From: Paludibacter sp.
GTDB taxonomy: Bacteria > Bacteroidota > Bacteroidia > Bacteroidales > Paludibacteraceae
Direction of reading: 5' to 3'
Assembly (NCBI GenBank): GCA_023666945.1
Contig: JAMPAY010000006.1
Location: 1-64,000, forward strand
DNA: 64,000 nt
Part shown: positions 45,840 to 56,169 of the stretch, in pieces
Numbering within the stretch: position 1 is the stretch's first letter
Layout: each line of letters opens with the position of its first letter
The notes under the pieces: generated by a model
Told to the model about the DNA's origin: nothing
The model's database searches: none
What the model saw: only the letters and a program-made list of their open reading frames with translations
Translations under genes and position numbers: made by a program

Positions 45840-47348
45840 ATGGGTATCATAGCACGACAAAGCATACGCGGCACAGCGATAACATATATCGGTGTTTTTA
45901 TCGGTTTTGTCACCACTTTCTTTATTCTTACCCGATTCTTAACCGCTGAAGAAATAGGTTTGGCTCGTGTACTTACCGATGCTGCGACCATATTTATTGC
46001 CTTAGCGCAATTAGGCACAAACTCTTCGATAGTACGTTTTTATCCTTACTTCAAAGACAAAGACAAGAAAGACCACGGTTTCTTTTTTTGGACGATGGTA
46101 ATTCCCTTGGCAGGTTTCTTTATTTTCACACTCCTCTATTGGGCATTTCACATTCCTTTACAACACCTGTTTGCCGAGAAATCGCCACTCTTTGTCGACT
46201 ACTATTATTTCGTACTCCCTATAGCCTTCTTCATGCTCTATCAGACCACGTTCGAGATGAATGCGAACGTACTGATGCGCATTGTTGTACCTCGCTTTGT
46301 AAGGGAAGTATTAACCCGTATTTTGCTGCTTGCCGTATATTTACTTTACGCATTCCGCATTATCAGTTTAGACGGCTTTGTGATAGCCTTATGCGTTGTT
46401 TACGCCCTTGCCGCCTTGTGCAACACAATATATCTATTTTCGTTAGGAAACATATCATTACGCCCTGACTTTGCGCATATAGACCGTTCCTTGGTGCGAA
46501 ACTGGGCTTTCTACAGTGCCTTTCTGATCCTTTCTGCCATGGCCAGTGTGTTAGCCCCCACCCTGAGCAGTTTTTTCGTTACCACCCAAATGGGACTTGA
46601 CCAAACCGGAATTTTCGCCATTGCCAACTACATTGCCGTGATGGTAAGCATTCCTTATCGCTCCGTATGCGCCATAGCACAACCAGAACTTGCCCAAGCG
46701 AGCAAAGACAATAACCGACAACAGATGGGGAGGTTGCTAAAGCAGGTTGCCAATAATCTGTTCCTTATCGGCACGCTCATATTGTGCCTTATTTGGGTTA
46801 ATATAGACCTCATATTTTGTTTATTGCCTAACGGAGATACCTATGCAGCAGCCCGCACAGCGGTATTGCTGTTAGGAATGAGTCATCTGCTACAAGCCAC
46901 CTTCAGCATAACGGCCTCCGCACTGAACTATTCTCGGCACTATTATTGGTCGCTACTACTTTCTCTGCTACTGACCATCTCCGCCATATTTCTGAACAAC
47001 CGTCTCATTCCTTTATTCGGTTTGAACGGTGCCGCTGCTGCAGGATTGCTCTCGTATGCAGTATATTACCTACTTTTGATTGCCACTGTCCGGATGTGCA
47101 CAAAAACCCACCCATTCAGCAGTAATCTTCTAAAGACCGGTACGCTTGCTCTGTTCATCTTAGGAGGGAATACACTATGGATACACTTCGCAGGTAACGA
47201 CTATATTTGGCTTCATTCCATAGCACGCACGATTATACTTATAGGCGGCGGAACAATGATTGCCTATCAGTGGAAGATATCAGACGACATTAATAAATTG
47301 ACACGTAATTACATACACAAAGTTATCGATATTCTGCACAAACACTAA
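45840..47348 (+). CDS. Polysaccharide flippase (Wzx/MOP family)
   Basis: 502 residues with about 14 hydrophobic segments, beginning MGIIARQSIRGTAITYIGVF. The N-terminal RQSI..T.IG..IG pattern and the LTAEEIGLARVL segment are typical of Wzx-type lipid-linked oligosaccharide flippases of the MOP superfamily. It acts in the inner membrane, moving a lipid-linked glycan outward. No glycosyltransferase lies beside it; the next gene, 5 bases later, is truA. The glycan is unknown. Confidence 0.85.
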   Translation: MGIIARQSIRGTAITYIGVFIGFVTTFFILTRFLTAEEIGLARVLTDAATIFIALAQLGTNSSIVRFYPYFKDKDKKDHGFFFWTMVIPLAGFFIFTLLYWAFHIPLQHLFAEKSPLFVDYYYFVLPIAFFMLYQTTFEMNANVLMRIVVPRFVREVLTRILLLAVYLLYAFRIISLDGFVIALCVVYALAALCNTIYLFSLGNISLRPDFAHIDRSLVRNWAFYSAFLILSAMASVLAPTLSSFFVTTQMGLDQTGIFAIANYIAVMVSIPYRSVCAIAQPELAQASKDNNRQQMGRLLKQVANNLFLIGTLILCLIWVNIDLIFCLLPNGDTYAAARTAVLLLGMSHLLQATFSITASALNYSRHYYWSLLLSLLLTISAIFLNNRLIPLFGLNGAAAAGLLSYAVYYLLLIATVRMCTKTHPFSSNLLKTGTLALFILGGNTLWIHFAGNDYIWLHSIARTIILIGGGTMIAYQWKISDDINKLTRNYIHKVIDILHKH

Positions 47349-47353
47349 CCCTT

Positions 47354-48133
47354 ATGCGCTACTTTGTTTATTTCTCTTATTTAGGAACGAATTTTCACGG
47401 TTGGCAACGACAACCCAACGGCATATCCGTACAAGAAGTAATGGAAGAGGCTTTCAGTACCATATTACGAGAGCCCGTTACACTCACCGCAGCCGGGCGT
47501 ACCGATGCCGGTGTACATGCCGAACTGATGGTGGCGCATTTCGACACAATCTCCCCCATCTGCACTCCAGATCGCATAACCTCACGCCTCAACAACTTTC
47601 TACCCAAGAGCATCGCTTTGCAAAAAATCGTACCCGTGCGAGACAATGCTCATGCACGTTTTGACGCTACAGGACGGCAATACCAATATCGTGTTATTAC
47701 CTCCAAAAATCCTTTTTACGAAGGTCTTGCCGCACGCATATCGCCTGACATTGATTTTCAGAAGATGAACGATGCCGCCCAACTACTGCTGCAAGCAACC
47801 GACTTTGCCTCTTTCTGCAAAGTGCACAACGATTCAAAAACCACGCTCTGTGATGTGCGAAAAGCCGAGTGGACACAAGAAGGCAATCTGTGGATTTTCA
47901 CCATTGAAGCAGATCGCTTTTTGCGTAATATGGTACGTGCGGTGGTAGGTACACTATTCGATGTAGGAAAAGGGAAAATAAGTATTATTGATTTCCAAAA
48001 CATAATAGATACCCGCTACCGCACTGCAGCAGGCATGTCAGCCCCAGCAGAGGGGTTATATTTGACAGACATAACCTATCCTACAACCCTTTTTATCAAC
48101 ACATCGGCAGAAGGTGGCAATTCGTTCCCTTAA
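47354..48133 (+). CDS. truA: tRNA pseudouridine synthase A
   Basis: 259 residues. It makes pseudouridine at positions 38-40 of the tRNA anticodon arm. The active-site motif is AAGRTDAGVHA with catalytic Asp51; the N-terminal YLGTNFHGWQRQPNGISVQE is also family-typical, as is FLRNMVRAVVGTLFDVGKGK. It begins 5 bases after the flippase gene, a chance pairing often seen in Bacteroidales. Confidence 0.95.
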   Translation: MRYFVYFSYLGTNFHGWQRQPNGISVQEVMEEAFSTILREPVTLTAAGRTDAGVHAELMVAHFDTISPICTPDRITSRLNNFLPKSIALQKIVPVRDNAHARFDATGRQYQYRVITSKNPFYEGLAARISPDIDFQKMNDAAQLLLQATDFASFCKVHNDSKTTLCDVRKAEWTQEGNLWIFTIEADRFLRNMVRAVVGTLFDVGKGKISIIDFQNIIDTRYRTAAGMSAPAEGLYLTDITYPTTLFINTSAEGGNSFP

Positions 48134-48171
48134 AACGACAAAAAACAAACATCTACCGCCTTAATAAGAGT

Positions 48172-48179
48172 TACCTTTG
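48172..48179 (+). promoter_or_regulatory. -7 element upstream of the pectin cassette
   Basis: TACCTTTG about 42 bases before the GH28 start. No TTTG at the -33 distance, as in promoters that need an activator. Confidence 0.45.
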
Positions 48180-48220
48180 CCGCCGAAAGAAAAATAGCAA
48201 AACACAAAGTAACTCACACT

Positions 48221-49759
48221 ATGAAGAAAACAAGTTTCCGTATATTGTTGTGCGCAACGTTACTATCGTGCCAAACAAAACAACACTACCAATATACCAC
48301 CCAAACAGACATTGACAAACTCACCGAGTCGGCAGCCATCGATATGCCCCAAATAAAGTTGCCTGCAATTTCCGACAACACTTATTCCGTACTTGATTTC
48401 GGTGCTACAAACGACGGCTCTGCACTTTCGACACAAGCCATACAAAATGCCATAGACAGAGCCACGGAAGATGGCGGTGGAACGGTTATTATCCCTGCCG
48501 GTATTTACACTACCGGTCCTATTGAACTAAAATCGAACGTCCGTCTTTATACAGAGCGCAATGCTTTGATTTTATTCTCGTCAGACTTCGAATTGTATCC
48601 TATTATTGATGCCAGTTTTGAGGGAGTTGAAACGAAACGTTGCCAATCGCCCATCAGTGCACGCAATGCCGAAAACATAGCCATTTGCGGTTACGGTTCG
48701 TTTAACGGAAACGGCGACGCTTGGCGCCCACTTAAACGTTCGAAAGTGACAGGCAGCCAATGGAAAAAACAACTGCAAAAAGGCGGAGTAGTTTCGGCTG
48801 ACGGTAACGTATGGTATCCAACCGAGGGAGCATTGTATGCCCAATCGTTGTGTATTGACCAAAACGTACCTGAGAATGTGGAAGATTGGGAATCGATTCG
48901 AGCCTTTCTGCGTCCCGTACTGCTTAACTTTATCAATTGCAAAAACGTTCTGTTGGAGGGAGTTTGCTTTGAAAACTCACCAGCATGGAACCTGCATCCG
49001 CTCATGTGCGAAAACGTAGTATTGAAAAACCTCACCGTACGCAATCCGTGGTATTCGCAAAACGGTGACGGTGTTGATATAGAATCGTGCAAAAATGTAC
49101 TTATCAGCGACTGCTCTTTCGATGTAGGCGATGATGCCATTTGCATGAAATCGGGGAAGAACGCAGACGGACGCCGCCGAGGTATTGCCACCGAGAATGT
49201 GCTTGTAGACGGATGCACCGTTTATCACGGGCACGGTGGTTTTGTAGTAGGCAGCGAGATGTCAGGGGACGTAAGAAACATAACCGTCAGCAATTGTCTA
49301 TTTATCGGTACGGATGTAGGTTTACGTTTCAAATCGACCCGCGGACGCGGAGGTATTGTTGAGAACATCTGCATCAGCAATGTAAATATGTCTGCCATTC
49401 CGAACGAAGCACTACTTTTTGACCTCTTCTACGGAGGGAAAGCAGCCGGTGAAGAAACCGAAGAAGAAATTGCCGCCCGCATGGCTGCCGGTATTCCTTC
49501 GGTAACAGAAGAAACACCACAATTCCGCAATATCAACATTGAGAACGTTATATGCAAAGGTGCCAAACGTGCCATTTATTTTAACGGTCTGCCCGAAATG
49601 CCTATTGAGAACGTAAGTTTGAGCAATATACGCATGACATCGGAATATGGAGCTCAATTCAACCAAACCAACGGGCTTATGTTGAAGAACGTGCACATTG
49701 ACAATCAAAAAGGCGAGGACTTCACATTTTCCAGCGTAAACAACCTCCGTCAAGAATAA
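48221..49759 (+). CDS. Glycoside hydrolase family 28 (polygalacturonase-like) lipoprotein
   Basis: 512 residues. Lipobox LLSC with Cys17. A right-handed beta-helix protein; the pectate_lyase_3-like start is YSVLDFGATNDGSALSTQAI (about 55-74). GH28 motifs are present: NGDGVD (281-286), GDD with Asp304 and Asp305, HGHGG with His338, and RFK (369-371). It hydrolyses galacturonic-acid links in pectin-type chains or rhamnogalacturonan fragments. It forms a two-gene cassette with the DUF4861 gene 3 bases later. There is no SusC/SusD pair, so it may act on oligosaccharides in the periplasm. Confidence 0.9.
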   Translation: MKKTSFRILLCATLLSCQTKQHYQYTTQTDIDKLTESAAIDMPQIKLPAISDNTYSVLDFGATNDGSALSTQAIQNAIDRATEDGGGTVIIPAGIYTTGPIELKSNVRLYTERNALILFSSDFELYPIIDASFEGVETKRCQSPISARNAENIAICGYGSFNGNGDAWRPLKRSKVTGSQWKKQLQKGGVVSADGNVWYPTEGALYAQSLCIDQNVPENVEDWESIRAFLRPVLLNFINCKNVLLEGVCFENSPAWNLHPLMCENVVLKNLTVRNPWYSQNGDGVDIESCKNVLISDCSFDVGDDAICMKSGKNADGRRRGIATENVLVDGCTVYHGHGGFVVGSEMSGDVRNITVSNCLFIGTDVGLRFKSTRGRGGIVENICISNVNMSAIPNEALLFDLFYGGKAAGEETEEEIAARMAAGIPSVTEETPQFRNINIENVICKGAKRAIYFNGLPEMPIENVSLSNIRMTSEYGAQFNQTNGLMLKNVHIDNQKGEDFTFSSVNNLRQE

Positions 49760-49762
49760 GGC

Positions 49763-51010
49763 ATGAAATCGACATTACTCTTGTCGTTCGGCTTATTAGC
49801 AAGCATGCTAAATTGTCAGGCTCAATCGGTGACATTAACCGTTAGCAAACATCCCGTATGTACCGTAAAAAATCAGCCGGTAGTAATTCGTACGCACGCA
49901 CTCAAACAATTCGCCGAACAAGAGTATGAACATATAGCCGTTTTTCATAATGGAAGAGAGTTATCCTCTCAACATGATGATCTAAACGCAGACGGTATTA
50001 TCGATGAGATAGCCTTTCTTATTGACATCGAGCAAAACCAACCTTGCCAAGTAGAGCTTCGTCTCGTTGAACAACACCCTATCTTTCAGCGTGAAGTGAA
50101 TGCACAAATGTGGGTAAAAGGAGCGGTTGGCGGTGAATTCAAACAACATACTGCAGAGGGGAAAACCTATGGCATCAAGCCGGTTACACAACAGACATTT
50201 TATCCCGGTGATGACTCGTTCCATAAAATGCACCACCATGGCGTAGCATTTGAATCGGATACGATGGCCTATCGCATTTATTTCGACAAGCGTCAAACCA
50301 TTGATGTTTATGCCAAAAAGATGCCTCGACTTGAATTGGAACAATGTCTTTGGTATCCTGATGATACGCAACTTGCCAACGGCTTTGGCGATGATGTACT
50401 CAAAGTCGGCAACACGATCGGCGTGGGTTCTGTTCGCCCCTTGAACGGTAGTAAACCCGGCAATATCGACAAATTTGCAGAGCGCACACAACGTATTGTT
50501 GCACAAGGAAATATACGTACAATTTGTGAAACAGAGGTGATAGGTTGGCAAACAGAAGGCAAAACAACAGACATGACTGTCCGTTATACCCTCTATGCCC
50601 ACCATAGAGATGTGCTTTGTGAGATTTTTCTATCCTCTCCGATAGAACACCTGGTAACAGGAGTGCAACGTGTAGGCAACGGCAACATCTACAAAGACAG
50701 CACATTGCTTGGCAGTTGGGGGACCGATTGGCCTGTGAATGATACAATAAAATACGCCAAAGAGACTATCGGATTGGGAGTATATGTGCCGAAAGAGTAT
50801 ATCCAATCTCATGTAGAAGACTCACGCAACAATCTCTTTGTATTGCAGCCTACCAAGTATATTTTCTTCTATTTGACCGTTGTTGCCCAAAAAGAGGCAA
50901 ATCCGCCCGCACACACAGAAGAAGAGTTTTGGGAGTACTTACGTACATACAGAAACACAACCGCAAACATACTGACACTGCCTGACAGTTTACACGAAAA
51001 GCGCAGATAA
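49763..51010 (+). CDS. DUF4861-type protein of the pectin cassette
   Basis: 415 residues; leader MKSTLLLSFGLLASMLNCQA. It has the DUF4861 pattern, with blocks YEHIAVFHNGRELSSQHDDL, NADGIIDEIAFLIDIEQNQP, HHHGVAFESDTMAYRIYFDK and LWYPDDTQLANGFGDDVLKV. The family occurs in pectin-degradation loci, and this gene lies right after a GH28 gene. No activity is known to me from sequence alone. It is probably periplasmic, in the same pathway as the GH28 enzyme. Confidence 0.8.
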   Translation: MKSTLLLSFGLLASMLNCQAQSVTLTVSKHPVCTVKNQPVVIRTHALKQFAEQEYEHIAVFHNGRELSSQHDDLNADGIIDEIAFLIDIEQNQPCQVELRLVEQHPIFQREVNAQMWVKGAVGGEFKQHTAEGKTYGIKPVTQQTFYPGDDSFHKMHHHGVAFESDTMAYRIYFDKRQTIDVYAKKMPRLELEQCLWYPDDTQLANGFGDDVLKVGNTIGVGSVRPLNGSKPGNIDKFAERTQRIVAQGNIRTICETEVIGWQTEGKTTDMTVRYTLYAHHRDVLCEIFLSSPIEHLVTGVQRVGNGNIYKDSTLLGSWGTDWPVNDTIKYAKETIGLGVYVPKEYIQSHVEDSRNNLFVLQPTKYIFFYLTVVAQKEANPPAHTEEEFWEYLRTYRNTTANILTLPDSLHEKRR

Positions 51011-51082
51011 AAAAGTCGGTTGCGGTATACAGATTTCTGTTCTTTTACCGATGAATTTGTCATAAAACAGCAGATTTGGCAG

Positions 51083-51114
51083 GTTGCACATATGTTTTTT
51101 TTGTTGTATCTTTG
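51083..51114 (+). promoter_or_regulatory. Promoter of lepA
   Basis: -33 GTTG (51083-51086), 20-base spacer, -7 TATCTTTG (51107-51114). The leader to the ATG is about 80 bases. Confidence 0.65.
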
Positions 51115-51199
51115 CAACCATTAATTGCGGGAAAAGGCACTAACAAGAACCACATACTTTTCCCCCCGCAGGAAAAAGCGGTTACTGACAACAAGACGA

Positions 51200-53011
51200 A
51201 TGAAAAATATACGCAACTTCTGTATTATTGCTCACATTGACCATGGTAAGTCGACCTTGGCAGACCGTCTGTTGGAATACACCAACACCGTTGCCAAAAA
51301 AGATATGGAGAATCAGGTTCTCGATGATATGGACTTGGAGCGGGAACGTGGTATCACCATAAAGAGCCACGCCATTCAAATGCAATGGACTCCGCAACAT
51401 GCCACCTCAGAGGGTCAGAAGCCGGAAACCTACACGCTAAATCTGATAGACACTCCGGGGCATGTCGATTTCAGTTATGAGGTATCACGCAGTATTGCTG
51501 CTTGCGAAGGTGCGCTTCTGATTGTAGACGCTTCGCAAGGCGTGCAAGCACAGACCATCAGCAACTTGTATATGGCATTGGAGCACGACTTGGAAATCAT
51601 ACCCGTGATGAACAAGTGCGATATGGACTCTGCCATGCCGGATACCGTAGAGGATGAGATTATCGACCTATTAGGTTGCAAACGTGAGGAAATAATTCGT
51701 GCTTCCGGCAAAACAGGAATGGGAGTAGAAGAAATACTCAATGCCATTGTAGACCGTGTACCTGCCCCAAAAGGCGATACAGAAGCACCCTTGCAGTGTC
51801 TGATATTCGACTCTGTATTCAACTCTTTCCGCGGCATCATTGCTTACTTCAAAGTAGTAAACGGAACACTGCGCACCGGTGACCGTGTAAAGTTCTTTAA
51901 TACAGGGCGTGAATATGACGCGGATGAGATTGGCGTATTAAAACTGAATATGCAACCCACCAAAGAACTCCATACAGGAGATGTGGGCTACATTATTAGC
52001 GGAATAAAGACCTCGACCGAGGTAAAAGTGGGTGATACCATTACACACGTTACACGTCCTTGTGCCGAAGCCATTGCCGGCTTCGAGGAGGTTAAGCCTA
52101 TGGTTTTCGCCGGAGTATACCCTATAGAGACCGAAGATTTCGAGAATTTGCGTGCCAGTTTAGAGAAACTGCAATTGAACGATGCATCTCTCACGTTTAC
52201 ACCGGAAAGTTCGGTAGCATTGGGATTCGGATTCCGCTGCGGTTTTCTCGGACTTCTGCACATGGAAATTGTGCAGGAACGTTTGGATAGGGAGTTCGAT
52301 ATGAACGTTATCACCACAGTGCCCAACGTTAGTTATTTGGTATATGACAAGCAGGGCGAAGTGAAGGAAGTGCACAACCCTGCCGGCATGCCCGACCAAA
52401 CACTGATTGACCACATAGAAGAACCCTACATACGTGCCTCTATCATTACAACGACCAACTTTATCGGACCTATAATGACTCTCTGCTTGGAGAAACGAGG
52501 CGAATTGGTAAAACAAGAGTATATATCGGGCAACCGAGTGGAAATTTATTTTGACTTACCCTTGGGTGAGATTGTCATAGATTTCTACGACAAACTCAAA
52601 TCGATATCCAAAGGTTATGCTTCGTTTGACTATCATGCCAACGGATACCGCCCTTCCAAACTTATCAAATTAGACATACTGCTCAATGGAGAGCCCGTAG
52701 ATGCCCTTTCTACATTGACCCATCAAGACAACGCCGTAGACTTTGGCAGACGTATGTGCGAGAAACTGAAGGAACTCTTGCCGCGTCAGCAATTCGACAT
52801 TGCCATACAAGCCGCCATTGGTGCAAAAATTATCGCACGAGAAACAGTTAAGCAAGTGCGAAAAGACGTATTGGCAAAATGCTACGGAGGTGACGTAAGC
52901 CGCAAGCGCAAACTATTGGAAAAACAGAAGAAAGGGAAGAAACGTATGAAACAAATCGGCAATGTAGAAGTGCCGCAGAAAGCATTCCTTGCCGTATTGA
53001 AACTTGACTAA
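51200..53011 (+). CDS. lepA: Elongation factor 4 (LepA)
   Basis: 603 residues from ATG 51200 ([20 protein letters not shown]), the usual LepA start; an earlier in-frame start would add 25 residues with no family match. GTPase motifs: AHIDHGKST (11-19), DTPGH (84-88) and NKCD. A LepA-specific C-terminal domain follows. It is a ribosome-associated GTPase that can back-translocate the ribosome under stress. It leads a run of four plus-strand genes. Confidence 0.97.
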   Translation: MKNIRNFCIIAHIDHGKSTLADRLLEYTNTVAKKDMENQVLDDMDLERERGITIKSHAIQMQWTPQHATSEGQKPETYTLNLIDTPGHVDFSYEVSRSIAACEGALLIVDASQGVQAQTISNLYMALEHDLEIIPVMNKCDMDSAMPDTVEDEIIDLLGCKREEIIRASGKTGMGVEEILNAIVDRVPAPKGDTEAPLQCLIFDSVFNSFRGIIAYFKVVNGTLRTGDRVKFFNTGREYDADEIGVLKLNMQPTKELHTGDVGYIISGIKTSTEVKVGDTITHVTRPCAEAIAGFEEVKPMVFAGVYPIETEDFENLRASLEKLQLNDASLTFTPESSVALGFGFRCGFLGLLHMEIVQERLDREFDMNVITTVPNVSYLVYDKQGEVKEVHNPAGMPDQTLIDHIEEPYIRASIITTTNFIGPIMTLCLEKRGELVKQEYISGNRVEIYFDLPLGEIVIDFYDKLKSISKGYASFDYHANGYRPSKLIKLDILLNGEPVDALSTLTHQDNAVDFGRRMCEKLKELLPRQQFDIAIQAAIGAKIIARETVKQVRKDVLAKCYGGDVSRKRKLLEKQKKGKKRMKQIGNVEVPQKAFLAVLKLD

Positions 53012-53046
53012 ACAACAATATAACCTAATAACACAAAACTTATCTT

Positions 53047-54366
53047 ATGGAAGAATTTGTACATTCCGCATGGTCTATGATACCTTTTGGCATCATGCTC
53101 CTGATGATTGCCATTGGTCCGTTGATTGCGGAACATTGGTGGGAGAACAATGGTCATAAACTGATTGTCTCGCTCGTGCTTGGCGTCCCCACTGCCGTTT
53201 GCCTGATTATGGGCGGTATGATGCACGAACTGGAACACCAAGTACTTTACGACTATGTACCATTTATAATTCTACTACTCTCCTTGTTCGTTATAACGGG
53301 AGGTATTCACCTGAGCGGTGATATTAAAGCCAAACCGTGGATAAACACCACATTCCTTGCCATAGGTTGGATACTCGCTTCGGTTATGGGTACAACCGGT
53401 GCAGCCATGCTACTTATCCGTCCTCTGATAACCACCAACCAACAACGCAAATACCAAGTACACACTATTTTATTCTTTATTGCCTTGGTAGCCAACTGCG
53501 GCGGTTTGCTCACTCCACTTGGTGATCCCCCATTGTTTATGTTGTTCCTACGAGGTGCCTCTTTCACTTGGTTCCTCTCGTTGTTACCCGAATGGGCATT
53601 CACCGGCATACTGCTTTTGCTCATCTATTTCTTAGCCGATACTTATTTCTACAAAAAAGAGCATTGGACTGCCCTTAGCGCAGACGCGCGCGAACGTGTG
53701 CCTTTGAAATTAGGTGGCAGCGTGAACTTTATATACCTTATAGGTGTAGTACTATCCGTGGCTTTCATTAACGAGGGCACCATACCTCAAATGGGCGAAG
53801 CAGATGCTCCTCTTTGGCTGAAATACATGCGTGAAATCGTATTGCTTTCGCTGACCGGTCTGTCGCTCTACACCACCAAACACAAAGTACGTTACGAACT
53901 GAACAAATACTCATGGGGACCGATTATTGAGGTAGCCGTGCTTTTCTTGGGCATCTTCACCACGATGACTCCCGCCCTTGCTTATCTATCGGCAAAGGCT
54001 CCAGACCTGGGACTGACGCATACATGGCAGTTCTACTATTCAACAGGTGCTTTGTCGGCATTCCTTGACAACACTCCTACTGCTGTTGCATTCCATAGTG
54101 TAGCACAAGGACTCACTCCCGAGCAAATGGCAGCCTTTGGAGGAAATTTAGTTGCTGGTATTCCGGATGTATTGCTCAAAGCCATATCGTTGGCAGCCGT
54201 AATGTTCGGTTCGTTGACTTACATAGGCAATGGTCCTAACTTTATGGTGAAAGCCATAGCAGAGGAAAACAATATCAAGATGCCTTCGTTCTTCGGCTAT
54301 ATGATACGTTTTTCGCTGATTGTACTACTACCGGTATACATCATCGTACAATTGTTATTCCTTTAA
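53047..54366 (+). CDS. nhaD: Na+/H+ antiporter, NhaD type
   Basis: 439 residues, about 12 membrane segments. Conserved ion-transporter segments include GTTGAAMLLIRPLI, NCGGLLTPLGDPPLF, LSAFLDNTPTAVAFH and SLTYIGNGPNFMVKAIAEE, as in NhaD/ArsB-type transporters. It probably exchanges Na+ for H+ across the inner membrane. It follows lepA by 35 bases and may be co-transcribed. A related dicarboxylate or arsenite carrier is less likely given the T-x-L-G-D-P-P motif. Confidence 0.85.
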   Translation: MEEFVHSAWSMIPFGIMLLMIAIGPLIAEHWWENNGHKLIVSLVLGVPTAVCLIMGGMMHELEHQVLYDYVPFIILLLSLFVITGGIHLSGDIKAKPWINTTFLAIGWILASVMGTTGAAMLLIRPLITTNQQRKYQVHTILFFIALVANCGGLLTPLGDPPLFMLFLRGASFTWFLSLLPEWAFTGILLLLIYFLADTYFYKKEHWTALSADARERVPLKLGGSVNFIYLIGVVLSVAFINEGTIPQMGEADAPLWLKYMREIVLLSLTGLSLYTTKHKVRYELNKYSWGPIIEVAVLFLGIFTTMTPALAYLSAKAPDLGLTHTWQFYYSTGALSAFLDNTPTAVAFHSVAQGLTPEQMAAFGGNLVAGIPDVLLKAISLAAVMFGSLTYIGNGPNFMVKAIAEENNIKMPSFFGYMIRFSLIVLLPVYIIVQLLFL

Positions 54367-54396
54367 ATCACTACCGAACACACACATTAACCTATT

Positions 54397-55374
54397 ATGG
54401 AATCAAATCATCATGAAATGAACCTGTTCGACTTGTTGGCAGCATTCTTCCGCCGCATCGGACGTTTCTTCAAGGCATTAGTCAGCATGTGCGGCAACTC
54501 CTTTCGTTTATCTGTTTGGCGTTGGTACATCGTATATCCTATTCTGTGTCTTGGTATTGCGGGTGCTATTTATTGGTCGCGTCCTGACAACCGTATCTAC
54601 AAAGTGGGGGCTATTGTCAAACTGAACGGTCCCACCGTAGATGATGCAAAACAAGTATGGCAACCCTTACAATTTGCCACACCTCATTGCATATCTTCGG
54701 ATCAATCAATAGCAAACCTGCTCGGCATAACCGATGCTGAAGCCGCTTCAGTGGAGAGGTTCGCTTGTTTCAATGTGATAGATTGCTTGAATGATTCCAT
54801 AGCCGACTATATTGATTTCAAAGGAAAACACGACTTAACAGACACAATGAATGTGGTGATGAAAAACCACCTATACCTTCAGTTCCGCACCAAATGCCCC
54901 GAACAAGCTCAAAAGATAGGAGAAGCCGTATTGTCTTACATGAACGGCAACAAGGCATTACAAAGCACCTATTCGGCTTACCACGCCACCCTACAACGTG
55001 AAGCGGAGTTTTGCCATACCCAAATAGAGAAATTAGATTCGTTGACAACCTCATTCTATTTTGAGCAAGGTATCGGACAACAGATACAACGCAGTTGGGC
55101 TGCCTCGGCTTTGGTAGTAGGCGAACGCGAACTGAACTTATTGCATCCGGAGATATTGGAACTGATTCAGTATACCAAAAAAGCCGACAAAGAACTGAGC
55201 ACCGCTACAGCTCCAGTTGTATTGGAAGCAGCCTTCACAGTGGATCCGCGTCCTGTAAACGGACGATTAAAGTGCCTCTTTATAGGTCTGATAGCAGGCT
55301 ATATAGCGGGATGTATGTTGGCATGGGCTATAGAACGACGCAAAAGTATCGGCTCGTGGCTAAAACATAGTTAA
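54397..55374 (+). CDS. Wzz-like chain-length determinant family protein
   Basis: 325 residues. Two membrane segments (about 44-62 and 292-312) flank a periplasmic domain with a long helical part (about 195-250: YHATLQREAEFCHTQIEKLD), the layout of Wzz/chain-length regulators. No tyrosine-kinase domain is attached. It may regulate surface polysaccharide length; no polymerase is nearby, but a flippase is encoded about 7 kb away. The gene starts 30 bases after nhaD. Confidence 0.75.
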   Translation: MESNHHEMNLFDLLAAFFRRIGRFFKALVSMCGNSFRLSVWRWYIVYPILCLGIAGAIYWSRPDNRIYKVGAIVKLNGPTVDDAKQVWQPLQFATPHCISSDQSIANLLGITDAEAASVERFACFNVIDCLNDSIADYIDFKGKHDLTDTMNVVMKNHLYLQFRTKCPEQAQKIGEAVLSYMNGNKALQSTYSAYHATLQREAEFCHTQIEKLDSLTTSFYFEQGIGQQIQRSWAASALVVGERELNLLHPEILELIQYTKKADKELSTATAPVVLEAAFTVDPRPVNGRLKCLFIGLIAGYIAGCMLAWAIERRKSIGSWLKHS

Positions 55375-55379
55375 CTTGT

Positions 55380-56093
55380 GTGAACCGATTGACACGCATA
55401 CTGCAAGGCGGGTGGAACAGTCTGTTAGACTTGTTTTATCCGCCTATATGTATGATGTGCGGTACATTATTACAGCCCAAAGAGGAGATACTTTGCAGGG
55501 ATTGTATAGAGAAACTCCCTCGTACAGAACATGCCTTTCAAAGAGGCAACCACACCGAACAACTGTTGTGGGATATTCCTAAATTAGAGCGCGGTGGGGC
55601 TTTTTGTTATTATAAGAATGACTCAGATTTCCGTCACCTTATACATCGTATGAAATACGGCAATCGCCCTACCATAGGCGTATATCTCGGTCGTATTGCA
55701 GCACAAGAATTTTCAGAAACCCATTTTTTTGATGGTATAGACCTTATTGTCCCTATTCCTCTACACAAGAAGAGACAACGCCAAAGAGGTTATAATCAAG
55801 CCGAAATGATAAGCAAAGGAATATCGGAGGTCACCCATATTCCAATAGATACAACCCATCTATACAGACAGGTGAATAATCCCTCACAAACACGCAAGAG
55901 CCAACAAGAACGATTGCATAATACTCAGAACATATTTGAGGTAAACGTTCCTGCCAATTGGCGTGGTAAACACTTGTTGATTGTTGACGACATTATTACT
56001 ACCGGTGCCACACTACGCTCTTGTATAAATGCAATAAGCCCGATAAGAGGTACACGCATAAGTGTACTCACCTTGGGAATTGCAGCACGGTAG
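55380..56093 (+). CDS. ComF-type phosphoribosyltransferase family protein
   Basis: 237 residues from a GTG at 55380, 5 bases after the preceding stop. N-terminal zinc-finger-like cysteines (Cys24, Cys27, Cys39, Cys42; PPICMMCG, LCRDC). The PRPP-binding loop LLIVDDIITTGATL is near residues 198-211, with IPLHKKRQRQRGYNQAE upstream as in ComF. ComF is needed for DNA uptake in some bacteria; its role in Bacteroidales is unclear. Last gene of the lepA run. Confidence 0.88.
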   Translation: MNRLTRILQGGWNSLLDLFYPPICMMCGTLLQPKEEILCRDCIEKLPRTEHAFQRGNHTEQLLWDIPKLERGGAFCYYKNDSDFRHLIHRMKYGNRPTIGVYLGRIAAQEFSETHFFDGIDLIVPIPLHKKRQRQRGYNQAEMISKGISEVTHIPIDTTHLYRQVNNPSQTRKSQQERLHNTQNIFEVNVPANWRGKHLLIVDDIITTGATLRSCINAISPIRGTRISVLTLGIAAR

Positions 56094-56169
56094 AGTATGC
56101 TACGATTGGCACGTCACATAGCATTACATAAAAGCGGAGTTTAAGCGTGTATTTATTCCTTAGTAACGA

